Shown here: one piece after another, positions 32,411-40,682 of the stretch
How the letters are laid out: the number at the start of each line of letters is the position of its first letter
How positions within the stretch are numbered: the first letter of the stretch is position 1
Assembly (NCBI GenBank): GCA_012522855.1
Contig: JAAYJQ010000031.1
Span: 62,001 to 126,000, forward strand
DNA length: 64,000 nucleotides
Source of the DNA: Bacteroidales bacterium
GTDB lineage: Bacteria > Bacteroidota > Bacteroidia > Bacteroidales > UBA932
Direction: 5' to 3'
Notes under the pieces: generated by a model
Seen by the model: only the letters and a program-made list of their open reading frames with translations
The model's database searches: none
Told to the model about the DNA's origin: nothing
Made by a program: the position numbers and the translations under genes

Positions 32411-34438
32411 ATGAAAAGGTTCTCGCTTCTGTTCCTTCTTTTATTCGCCGCCACATCCGCATGGGGGCAATACGACAAAGATGTGTTCTATTTCCGGGGG
32501 CGCTCGGCTCTTTCGGAGGGGAAATATGCGGAAGCCATCAACAATTTCAATGTGTTGGCGCGTCTGGACTCGACGGATTCCTGGACATTCTTCTTTCGGG
32601 GGATCGCTAAATACAATCTGGGTGATCTGCGCGGAGCCCAGATTGATTTCGATACTTCGGTTCGGCTCAACCCGGTTTTCACCAACGGATACCATTATCG
32701 CGCCATCACCCTAAGCCGTTTCGGGCGATATGACGAAGCGTTGCAGGATCTCCAGCGCGCGATGGAACTCCGTCCCGGACTGGACGGCCTGTACTTCAGC
32801 CGCGGGGTGACTTATTTTCTGGCGCAGCAGTTCGACAATGCGGTCAAAGACTTCGACTATTACATCAGGAAAGAACCCGAAGATCCTTCCGCCTATCTCA
32901 ACAGGGGAGCCGCCTATCTCTTCCTGGGGGACACCACGCGGGCTCTTTCGGACTACAACCGCGCCATCAAACTGGACCGTTTCGATCCCGAAGGATACAT
33001 TCGTCGTGGCCGGGTCTATGCCCAACAGCATGACATCCCCAATGCGATCGCGGATATGGACAAGGCGATCTCCCTCGATTCCGCGAACACCTTCGCTTAT
33101 TTCAACCGGGCGCTGATGCATTATGAACGAATGGACTACAACGCTGCGATGGCGGATCTCAACCGGGTGCTGGAGGAGGAGCCGGGCAACGCCCTTACCC
33201 TGTACAACCGGAGTCTCATCAGCGCGCAAGTGGGAGATTTCGAGCGCGCCATCGCTGACATGGATCGGGTGATCAACATCAATCCGGAAAATGTCCTCGC
33301 ATATTACAACCGCGCCACCATTTTCATGCAGATGGAACGATGGACGGACGCCCTTGACGACTACGATAAGGCCATCGAGCTCTATCCCGATTTCGCGAAG
33401 GCGTATCTGAACCGTTCTTTCGTCAAGAACATGCTCGGCCGGAACAGGTCTTCCCGACAAGACTATGATACGGCGCAGAAAAAGGTCCGGGAATACCGGT
33501 CGAAGCATGTCTCCGACTCGGTGTCCTTCGCGGACACGACTCAGAAATACAGTTCTTTACTGGCTTTGGATGCGGATTTCGCCAAAAAGGATTTCGACAA
33601 CGAACTGCTTCAGAATCGGGATGTGAGCATCGGTCTGAAACCGCTCTACAAATTCAGCCTGTCTGCCGGGCGGGAAACCCGGAACTACGCCTTGCAGCAC
33701 CGCTACGAGAATCCGCTGATTGATAAATTCATCTCGGACGCCCCGATCGCGATGGCGATCTCCAATTCCGATTCGCTGTCTCGGCCTCAGTTCCCGACCG
33801 GCTTCGAATCCTCGCTATACGGGGACACCTATCTCTCCGCCGGCAATCCGAATGCCATTTCCGACGCTGATCGGGCCTTCATCCGGGGGCTGTACAGCGT
33901 GCAGGCGAAGCAGTTCACCACCGCGCTCAGCCATTTCGACGAGGCGGTAGAGGCTTCTTCCGATGCTGAATATTCGGAATATTACAAGGCTTTCTATTAC
34001 TTGAACCGGGGTGTCCTGCGCGCGGAGATGATCGACTTCATTTCGTCCATCGAAAGCAATGTGCAGACCCTGTCCATGGACGACCAGGGAACCACCCGCG
34101 CCCGTGTGACCGATCGCGTGGACCGGACATACGATTATTCCGAAGCGATCGGGGACATGGAGACCGCGAATAAGATCCTGCCGGGAATCCCGTACATCTA
34201 TTTCAATCTGGGCAATCTCCTCTGCCTGTCCTCCCGGTTCGTGGAGTCCATCGACAACTACGGCAAGGCCATCTCCCTCTATCCCTACATGGGGGATGCC
34301 TATTACAATCGTGGCCTGGTGCTGATCTATCTCAAAGACAAGGAAAAAGGTTGCATCGACTTGTCCACCGCCGGAGAACTGGGTGTCGCTGACGCCTACA
34401 GCGTGATCTCGAAATATTGCGAGGAGGAGCGTAGGTAA
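32411..34438 (+). CDS. Secreted tetratricopeptide-repeat protein
   Basis: The 675-residue protein starts MKRFSLLFLLLFAATSAWGQ, a clear signal peptide, so it is periplasmic or outer-membrane linked. From residue 25 to about 350 it holds roughly ten TPR units of 34 residues with the A-x-x-D-x-x-x-A-I-x-L pattern (for example YFNRALMHYERMDYNAAMADLNRVLE). A less regular middle section follows, with more TPRs at the end (YFNLGNLLCLSSRFVESIDNYGKAISL). Such proteins act as scaffolds; no partner is known. The stop overlaps the next ATG (TAATG), so the two are translationally coupled. An alternative start at 32387 is less likely because it lengthens the signal peptide. Confidence 0.92.
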   Translation: MKRFSLLFLLLFAATSAWGQYDKDVFYFRGRSALSEGKYAEAINNFNVLARLDSTDSWTFFFRGIAKYNLGDLRGAQIDFDTSVRLNPVFTNGYHYRAITLSRFGRYDEALQDLQRAMELRPGLDGLYFSRGVTYFLAQQFDNAVKDFDYYIRKEPEDPSAYLNRGAAYLFLGDTTRALSDYNRAIKLDRFDPEGYIRRGRVYAQQHDIPNAIADMDKAISLDSANTFAYFNRALMHYERMDYNAAMADLNRVLEEEPGNALTLYNRSLISAQVGDFERAIADMDRVININPENVLAYYNRATIFMQMERWTDALDDYDKAIELYPDFAKAYLNRSFVKNMLGRNRSSRQDYDTAQKKVREYRSKHVSDSVSFADTTQKYSSLLALDADFAKKDFDNELLQNRDVSIGLKPLYKFSLSAGRETRNYALQHRYENPLIDKFISDAPIAMAISNSDSLSRPQFPTGFESSLYGDTYLSAGNPNAISDADRAFIRGLYSVQAKQFTTALSHFDEAVEASSDAEYSEYYKAFYYLNRGVLRAEMIDFISSIESNVQTLSMDDQGTTRARVTDRVDRTYDYSEAIGDMETANKILPGIPYIYFNLGNLLCLSSRFVESIDNYGKAISLYPYMGDAYYNRGLVLIYLKDKEKGCIDLSTAGELGVADAYSVISKYCEEERR

Positions 34439-35247
34439 TGCTGAAGTTTTTGAGCCTGTCGAGCGGCAGCAGCGGCAATTGCTATTTTCTGACCGACGGG
34501 GTTTCCGGACTGTTGATCGATGCCGGCGTGAGTCCGCGCAGAGTCCGTAAGGAACTCGGTGCCTACGGACTGGGTTTCAACGACTTTCAAGCCATTCTTG
34601 TGACCCACGACCATTTGGATCACATCCGTTACCTAGGCGCGTTCTGCAAACGCTTCCAAAAACCGGTCTACGCTACGCCTCTGCTCCACGAAGCCATGCT
34701 GAGGCACACGTTTACCCGGGATTTCATCACGCCGTGCAAGCGGGTTTTCTCCGAAGGCGCGAATCATCTTTCGGACGGGATCGAACTCCGTTATTTTGTC
34801 GTACCCCACGACGCTACCCAGACGGTCGGATTCGCCATCGATTGGAAGGGGCATCGTTTCGTCCTGATGACCGATGTGGGCTGTATGACTCAAGAGGCTT
34901 TTTCCTACGCCGCCGCCGCGGACACGGTCGTGATCGAGTCGAACTACGACATGGGCATGCTGATCTCCGGAAATTACCCGCAGGAATTGAAAATGCGCAT
35001 CTGCCGGGGACGGGGACATCTCGGCAATGAGGAATGTGCGGAAGCCATTCTGAAATTCTGGCACCCCGGGCTCCGGAACATCTTCCTGTGCCATCTGAGC
35101 GACAACAACAATACCCCTTCGCTGGCCTTCGAGAGTGCCGCGGCCGCTCTTTCCGCCTTGTCTTCCGAGGACGGACGCAGCGCCCGGGAAATCACCGCCC
35201 TGCACACCCTTCCCCGGGGACGCGCCTCCCTTTTCTTCGAGTTGTAG
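34438..35247 (+). CDS. MBL-fold metallohydrolase, YycJ/WalJ-like
   Basis: The 269-residue cytoplasmic protein is a metallo-beta-lactamase-fold hydrolase. Its start LKFLSLSSGSSGNCYFL is the mark of the YycJ-like group, followed by LLIDAGVSPRRV, the metal motif VTHDHLDHIRYL, FVVPHDATQTVGF, VLMTDVGCMT with the metal Asp, VIESNYD and FLCHLSDNNNT. Related proteins act as 5'-3' exonucleases or in cell-wall control; which applies here is unknown. It overlaps the TPR gene by one base. Confidence 0.93.
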   Translation: MLKFLSLSSGSSGNCYFLTDGVSGLLIDAGVSPRRVRKELGAYGLGFNDFQAILVTHDHLDHIRYLGAFCKRFQKPVYATPLLHEAMLRHTFTRDFITPCKRVFSEGANHLSDGIELRYFVVPHDATQTVGFAIDWKGHRFVLMTDVGCMTQEAFSYAAAADTVVIESNYDMGMLISGNYPQELKMRICRGRGHLGNEECAEAILKFWHPGLRNIFLCHLSDNNNTPSLAFESAAAALSALSSEDGRSAREITALHTLPRGRASLFFEL

Positions 35248-35302
35248 CCGCGACTGCTCCGGAACGGGAAAAAATTGCTATCTTGTAGGAAACATTATCT
35301 AG

Positions 35303-35893
35303 ATGAATATGAAGTACAAAGTCCTTTCCGCCCTGTTGGGCGCCTGCTGCCTGTCGACGGTACCCGTCTGCGGCCAGCCGAAAAATTCCGAGGGCGCTCC
35401 CTCCGCCGAGAACGCGGTCATCGAGACCATCTACGCTCGGCGGAGCATCCGCCGATTCAAGCCCCAGCCGGTTAGCCGGGAACTCATGAAAATCATCCTT
35501 GACTGCGGAATCAATGCCCCGAACGGTCAGAACCGTCAATCGTGGGAGGTCCGCGTTGTAGACAATCCTGAATGGGATTCGGAGAATATCGTACGCAGAG
35601 GGTTCTTCAACGCCCCTGTCATGGTGTTTGTCGCCAATGATCCGACCTATCCCTTCTCTCAGATCGATTGCGGCCTGCTGTGCGAGAACATGATGCTGGC
35701 CGCCCAATCCCTGGGGATCGGCTCCATCTGCGTCGCGTCTCCTGTCCGAGCCATCCGCCAGTCACCCGCTCTCTTGGAAAAGCTGGGATTCAGCGAAGGC
35801 TACGAACTGCTTATCTGCGTCGGATTCGGCTATGCCGACCAGTCACCCGAAGCCAAGCCGCGGGATCCGGGAAAAGTGAAATTCGTGGAATAA
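35303..35893 (+). CDS. Exported nitroreductase-family protein
   Basis: Nitroreductases are FMN-dependent oxidoreductases using NAD(P)H. The 196-residue protein carries the family pattern: IETIYARRSIRRFKPQPVS, LDCGINAPNGQNRQSWEVRVV for FMN binding, DCGLLCENMMLAAQSLGIGSICVASP, and ELLICVGFGYAD. Unlike most members it begins with a signal-like hydrophobic stretch (KVLSALLGACCLSTVPVCGQ), which may be a lipoprotein signal (LGAC) or a cleavable signal. Flavin loading outside the cytoplasm would need export in folded form or a flavin-transfer route. It lies 55 bases after the MBL gene in the same direction. The start may be at the first Met or at the second (MKYKV). Confidence 0.85.
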   Translation: MNMKYKVLSALLGACCLSTVPVCGQPKNSEGAPSAENAVIETIYARRSIRRFKPQPVSRELMKIILDCGINAPNGQNRQSWEVRVVDNPEWDSENIVRRGFFNAPVMVFVANDPTYPFSQIDCGLLCENMMLAAQSLGIGSICVASPVRAIRQSPALLEKLGFSEGYELLICVGFGYADQSPEAKPRDPGKVKFVE

Positions 35894-35921
35894 TTCCATT
35901 TTCATAACCGACACGCGAAAG

Positions 35922-37202
35922 ATGTACGATATCGATTTCGACCGCCCCGTGTCCCGGCGCCATACAAACTCGGTCAAGTGGGATGCCTGTCTCCCGCTCA
36001 GCCGGGAAGAAGCGGCGGATGCCGCTTCGGCATGGGAGAAAGCCGGCGGAATAGGAGACTGGAAGGACGATGTTCTGCCTATGTGGGTGGCGGATATGGA
36101 TTTCAAGGTGGCGCAGCCCATCATCGATGTCCTGCATCGCCGGGTGGAGCACGGAGTCTTCGGCTATACGCATGTTCCAAATGAATATTTCGAAGCCTCC
36201 ATCGATTGGTGGCAGCGCCGTCGCGGTTGGAAGACCGAAAGGGACTGGTACCTGCCCATCCCCGGCATCGTACCTGCGATGTCTGTGGTGATCAAGGCGT
36301 TGACTCAGTTCGAAGTCCGTCCGTATGGAAAGGTTGCGGAACGGCCGAAAGTCATCATCCAGACGCCTGCCTATAATTGTTTCTTCACCTCGGTGCGGAA
36401 CAACGACTGTGAACTGGTCGAAAACCGGCTGATCTACGACACCGAAGGTGACCAGCCGACCTGGTATCTGAATTTTGAGGATTTGGAACGGAAGGCTGCC
36501 GATCCCATGGCAAAGATCCTGCTGTTCTGCAACCCCCACAATCCCTGCGGGCGCGTCTGGCCGAGGGAAGATCTCGAGCGTGTTGATGCGATTTGCCGCC
36601 GTCACGGTGTGGTCGTCGTGAGCGATGAGATTCATTGCGATTTGGAAATGCCCGGTTATCGGTTCACGCCCATGGCTTCTCTTTCGTCTCTCGCCCAGGA
36701 CAACACGATCACCCTGAATTCTCCGACCAAGGCCTTCAACATTGCCGGCCTCGAGATATCCAACATCGTCACCAACGTTTCCGATTGGCGTAAACTAATC
36801 GATAAAGTTATCAAAATCAATGAATTGCGCGGCCTTAATCCTTTCGGCATCTTGGCGCTGCAGGCCGCCTACCGCGAAGGGGAACCTTGGCTGGACGCCC
36901 TGAAAGCGTATCTGTTCGACAATTACCGCGCGCTGCTGGATTTCTTCGAGGACGAACTTCCCGCGTTCCCGGTGTCCAAACTCGAGGCGACCTATCTGGT
37001 GTGGGTCGATGTCAAGTCGCTCAAACTCCCTTCCGATGCGATTGAACGCAGTCTGATCGTCGAGGAACACGTCTGGGTCAATTCCGGAACCCTATACGGA
37101 CTGGATGGTTTCCTGCGCATCAACATCGCTTGCCCGCGGACAACCCTTCTGCAGGGCCTTGGCAGGATCGCAAAGGGGCTGAAACGCCTGGCTGCGCGAT
37201 GA
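35922..37202 (+). CDS. PLP-dependent aminotransferase, MalY/PatB-type C-S lyase
   Basis: The 426-residue fold-type I PLP enzyme belongs to the MalY/PatB group, whose members cleave cystathionine or cysteine C-S bonds. Seen are the N-terminal RRHTNSVKWD, LPMWVADMDFKVAQPI, VFGYTHVPNEYF, the strand KVIIQTPAYNCFF, LLFCNPHNPCGRVWP, VVSDEIHCDLE, and SPTKAFNIAGL with the cofactor lysine. The family arginine is in FLRINIACPR near the end. It overlaps the next gene by 4 bases (ATGA). Confidence 0.93.
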   Translation: MYDIDFDRPVSRRHTNSVKWDACLPLSREEAADAASAWEKAGGIGDWKDDVLPMWVADMDFKVAQPIIDVLHRRVEHGVFGYTHVPNEYFEASIDWWQRRRGWKTERDWYLPIPGIVPAMSVVIKALTQFEVRPYGKVAERPKVIIQTPAYNCFFTSVRNNDCELVENRLIYDTEGDQPTWYLNFEDLERKAADPMAKILLFCNPHNPCGRVWPREDLERVDAICRRHGVVVVSDEIHCDLEMPGYRFTPMASLSSLAQDNTITLNSPTKAFNIAGLEISNIVTNVSDWRKLIDKVIKINELRGLNPFGILALQAAYREGEPWLDALKAYLFDNYRALLDFFEDELPAFPVSKLEATYLVWVDVKSLKLPSDAIERSLIVEEHVWVNSGTLYGLDGFLRINIACPRTTLLQGLGRIAKGLKRLAAR

Positions 37203-38299
37203 GACCGGCTTTTCTCTTGTTTGTGGGATTCCTTGTCGCGGTCGGCTGCGGCAGGGAGGTTCCGTCTCGGGATGTCCCCGAAGGAACTGCGCAGTATTTC
37301 AAGGTGCTGCGCGACAGCCTCTCCGGATCCGTATCCCTGGTCTCGATCTCGCCGTATGACGGCATGACCGATACCTTGTCCGTTGCGGCTCCTTTCAGTC
37401 GTATCATTGTCTTGTCAACCTCGTATGTCGGTTTTCTGGATGCGCTCGGATGTGATTCCGTGATTGCCGGTGTTTCCGGCCTGGACTATGTTTCCGCTCC
37501 CGGAGTGGTCGCCCGGGGAAAAACCGGAGCGGTGCTGGACGTCGGCTACGATGCTGATCCTGACTATGAGAAAATCCTTTCCATCGACCCTGATGTGCTG
37601 GTGGCCTACACGGTCTCCGCAGCCAAGCCCCCTTTTCTCGTGAAATTGGAGTCGCTCGGGGTCCGTGTCTTCATTATTCATGAACAACTCGAAAATGATC
37701 CGCTCGCCCGGGCTTCCTATCTGCGGCTTTTCGGAGCCATGACCGGAACTTTGGACCGGGCTGACTCCCTGTTTGCCGCGATCAGAACCCGCTATGTGTC
37801 CCTACGGGACGCCCTGCCCGAAGGGCTCGAACCCAGAAAAACGCTCTTGAATATTCCTTTCAAGGACCAGTGGTTCATCCCGGGAGCGGAGAGCTACATG
37901 TCGAAACTGATCCGGGATGCCGGCGGCGAGGTTCTGGGCGCGGCGGAAGGAAGCCTGAACTCGTCCTTGATTTCACTCGAGAAAGCCTATTCCCTTTCTA
38001 AGCAGGCGGATGCCTGGCTGCATGTGGGATGGTGCCGGAACGAATCGCAACTCCTCGGGGAAAATCCTCTTTTCGGGGATATGCTTTTCCGCATTCAGGC
38101 CAACGCTCGTGAAAAAGGTTTCGATCCGGAAGCCGTCGTCTGGAACAACAACTTGCTCCTGAATGCCAAAGGCGGAAATGATTTCTGGGAAAGCGGTGTC
38201 GTGCGGCCAGACCGGGTGTTGGAAGACCTGATGTCCATCTTGCACCCCGGGGTCGCGCAAACCGGAAACGACTTATATTATTATCGAAAAATCGAGTAG
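37199..38299 (+). CDS. BtuF-like ABC transporter substrate-binding lipoprotein
   Basis: The 366-residue protein is a periplasmic-binding protein of the helical-backbone (TroA/BtuF) class that delivers cobalamin, haem or ferric siderophore to an ABC importer. The start MRPAFLLFVGFLVAVGC is a lipoprotein signal with Cys17. Domain signs are RIIVLSTSYVGFLDALGC, DPDYEKILSIDPDVLVAYT, GVRVFIIHEQLENDPLAR, WFIPGAESYMSKLIRDAGG and ADAWLHVGWC. No permease or ATPase follows in the window, so its importer is elsewhere. The ATG at 37199 overlaps the preceding stop by 4 bases and is preferred to longer frames inside that gene. Confidence 0.87.
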   Translation: MRPAFLLFVGFLVAVGCGREVPSRDVPEGTAQYFKVLRDSLSGSVSLVSISPYDGMTDTLSVAAPFSRIIVLSTSYVGFLDALGCDSVIAGVSGLDYVSAPGVVARGKTGAVLDVGYDADPDYEKILSIDPDVLVAYTVSAAKPPFLVKLESLGVRVFIIHEQLENDPLARASYLRLFGAMTGTLDRADSLFAAIRTRYVSLRDALPEGLEPRKTLLNIPFKDQWFIPGAESYMSKLIRDAGGEVLGAAEGSLNSSLISLEKAYSLSKQADAWLHVGWCRNESQLLGENPLFGDMLFRIQANAREKGFDPEAVVWNNNLLLNAKGGNDFWESGVVRPDRVLEDLMSILHPGVAQTGNDLYYYRKIE

Positions 38300-38341
38300 A
38301 AGGGAACCGGAAACGATCGCGGTCTTGCCGAGAATGCTCAT

Positions 38342-39361
38342 CTAAAACAGTTTGCCGCCTTCGAATTTATCTTTCAACTGCTTACGCGCAGCATCGAGTT
38401 TTTCTCCTTCGAGCGGTTGCGACCGGAGGGTCTCTTTCTCTTGGTCGAAGCGCTCCTTCAGGCGCGCGAATTGACGCTTGGTGTCCAACGTGAACTCTCC
38501 GTTCCGGATCCATTCGAAATAAGAAGGTTCCGTTTCATAGACCTGCCGAACCGTCTTCCCTTTGTGCTTTCCGAAATTGATGACCGGTTCGTCGTCCTTG
38601 CCGAGCACGATCCGGCCGGCATAGTCGACCGTTTTCGGCCTGCCTGCGACATTCGCCAGAAACTCCACATCATTCTTCAGTGCGATTTCATGGTATTCGT
38701 CCGGAGATTGGTACATGTCCAGCTGCCCTTTCAGCACGGCATAGGTGGCGAGCGCGTCCGCCTCGGCGGAGTGGGCGTTTTCAAAATCCTCGCCTCCGCA
38801 GTAGAAACGGTAGGCAGCGCGCAGATTGCGCGGTTCCATGTAGTGGTAGATGTTCTGGACATCGATCATCTGCTTGGCATGCAGATCGATGTCGTTCAGC
38901 CGTGCCACCATCTCCTCGGCCAACCGCTTGCTTTCCGCAGGTGTTTTCGGATTCGAGATACGGGATTGGCTGTAGTGGATGACCCGCTCGATTTCCTCCG
39001 CGAGCATCGGAAGATCGAATTTCGTGGAATTGAATCCGGCCAGGTCGCTGTCTTTCAGCCAATCGACCACTTCGGTCACGATTTCGATGAATTTCGGACA
39101 GTCCGTAAGGTCCTCGTCCTTGATCCCGTTCACTTCAGAAGCCTTCAAGTCGATCTTGCGTTGGCGTCCGGGCAGCATGTCGGCTGCATCGACCCGCTCC
39201 CAGGGATACACGAAGGGAAAGACCCGCCAGGCCTTCCTTCTGTCGCTGCCGTCGGGGAACACTTTCACGAAACTCAACTCGATGATGGAGTCCGTCGCGA
39301 TGTTCAAGCCCGTGCTTTCGATGTCGAAGAAAAGCAGGGGCTTCTGGAGAGAAAGTTCCAT
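38342..39361 (-). CDS. DEDDh 3'-5' exonuclease, DnaQ-like
   Basis: The 339-residue protein starts with a DnaQ-like exonuclease domain: LLFFDIESTGLN (Exo I, D13 and E15), ELSFVKVFPDG, LAGFNSTKFDLPML (Exo II) and ENAHSAEADALATYAVL (Exo III with the catalytic His and Asp). It could proofread for DNA polymerase III or trim DNA or RNA. The C-terminal part holds VINFGKHKGKTVRQV, a small module found at the end of exodeoxyribonuclease X-like proteins, followed by a charged helix. It lies 23 bases downstream of dnaN in the same direction, fitting a replication role. Confidence 0.92.
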   Translation of the reverse strand: MELSLQKPLLFFDIESTGLNIATDSIIELSFVKVFPDGSDRRKAWRVFPFVYPWERVDAADMLPGRQRKIDLKASEVNGIKDEDLTDCPKFIEIVTEVVDWLKDSDLAGFNSTKFDLPMLAEEIERVIHYSQSRISNPKTPAESKRLAEEMVARLNDIDLHAKQMIDVQNIYHYMEPRNLRAAYRFYCGGEDFENAHSAEADALATYAVLKGQLDMYQSPDEYHEIALKNDVEFLANVAGRPKTVDYAGRIVLGKDDEPVINFGKHKGKTVRQVYETEPSYFEWIRNGEFTLDTKRQFARLKERFDQEKETLRSQPLEGEKLDAARKQLKDKFEGGKLF

Positions 39362-39384
39362 AGCTTGTCCTGAAAAGTGAAGAA

Positions 39385-40506
39385 TCAGGAAACCATGATG
39401 GGCATCAGGATGCCGCAGAGTTTCTCGCGCTCGGCTTCCTCCTCGGAAGGTACGATCAAGGCTGCCCTGCGCGCGTCAGCGAATTTCATGACGATCGTCT
39501 CGCAACCCATGTTGGCCAGAATTTCAGTCAGGAAGGTGGACTTGAAACCGATGGTCAATTCGTCACCGTTGTAGTCGCAGTTGATTTTCTCGTACGCCGC
39601 GATGGCGAATCCGAGATCCTGGGCGGTAATCTCGATCTGTCCGGGCTTGAGGTCGAACTTGATGTGATTGGAGGCCTTGTTGGCACAGACAGCCACTCGG
39701 CGGACAGTGTTCAGCAACAGGCTGCGGTCAATCTTCAGGATGCTGGAATTGTTATGCGGAATCACGTCCCGGTACTTGGGATACTTTCCGACGATGAGAC
39801 GGCAGACCATTGTGGTCCTTCCGAACGCGAACACTACCGTGCTTGAATCGAAGGAGATCGCCACGTTTTCGTCGTCCTTGTCCAGAATCGACCTGAGTAC
39901 GCTCGCGGGCTTCTTGTGCAGGATGAAAGAACACTTTTCGGCTGTTTTCACTTCATCCGTGGTGTAGCAGATCAGTTTGTGGGAATCGGAGGCGACCAGG
40001 GTTGTGGAATCGGTGCCGAAATCGAAGTAGATTCCGTTCATGGCCGGCCGGATCTCATCGTCCGCCGTCGCATAGACGGTCCCGCCGATACCTTCCGCCA
40101 GGCGGGCTGCAGGGAAGTCGATCTTCTCAGCATCTTCCCCCGTTCCCTTGATCTCGGGGTAGTCCTCGGCAGGGAAGAAAGGGAGCACGGAATTTCCGCT
40201 GGACCAATTACATGCGATTGAACTGTCGCTGGCGGTCTTGATGAAGATCGGCTGGTCGGGCAGTTCCTTGAGCAGGTCGATCATGTGTCGAGCGGGGACC
40301 GCGATTTTTCCTTCCTCTTCCGTATTGTCCACTTCGATCTCGGTGCGGAGCGTAAGTTCCGAATCGGAAGCGGTCACTTCCAGAATGTTCCCTTGGAGGA
40401 CGAAAAGGAAGTTTTCCAGAATCGGCAGCGCGGACTTGGCGGGGATCGCCTTGGAAATGTCCATCAACCCTTTGAGAAGTTCTGTGCTTGATACATTGAA
40501 TTTCAT
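39385..40506 (-). CDS. dnaN: DNA polymerase III sliding clamp, beta subunit
   Basis: The 373-residue protein forms the dimeric ring that tethers DNA polymerase to DNA. Translation from 40506 starts MKFNVSSTELLKGLMDISKA, the standard clamp beginning; 32 upstream residues of a longer frame have no family support. Three clamp domains follow, with AIPAKSALPILENFLF, VTASDSELTLRTEIEV, FFPAEDYPEI, TDEVKTAEKCSFILHKKPAS and VGKYPKYRDVIP. The end reads KLCGILMPIMVS, near the protein-binding cleft. The exonuclease gene follows, and htrA is divergent. Confidence 0.97.
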   Translation of the reverse strand: MKFNVSSTELLKGLMDISKAIPAKSALPILENFLFVLQGNILEVTASDSELTLRTEIEVDNTEEEGKIAVPARHMIDLLKELPDQPIFIKTASDSSIACNWSSGNSVLPFFPAEDYPEIKGTGEDAEKIDFPAARLAEGIGGTVYATADDEIRPAMNGIYFDFGTDSTTLVASDSHKLICYTTDEVKTAEKCSFILHKKPASVLRSILDKDDENVAISFDSSTVVFAFGRTTMVCRLIVGKYPKYRDVIPHNNSSILKIDRSLLLNTVRRVAVCANKASNHIKFDLKPGQIEITAQDLGFAIAAYEKINCDYNGDELTIGFKSTFLTEILANMGCETIVMKFADARRAALIVPSEEEAEREKLCGILMPIMVS

Positions 40507-40565
40507 ATCCGTAAGTATTTTGGTGACTTGTTGTGTTGGTTCCGGTCGTCGGACCATATGGATTA

Positions 40566-40573
40566 CAAATTTA
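40566..40573 (-). promoter_or_regulatory. -7 box of the dnaN promoter
   Basis: On the minus strand TAAATTTG is an exact TAnnTTTG match, 59 bases upstream of the start at 40506. Confidence 0.6.
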
Positions 40574-40682
40574 CAAATAATTCGAGAATATTTTGGCATC
40601 AATTTTGATTTTTTATCTCTGGCTTCCGAAAAATCATTTGGAAGTTTTAAATTGGAAAATGAATTATAATATTATGTCAACA

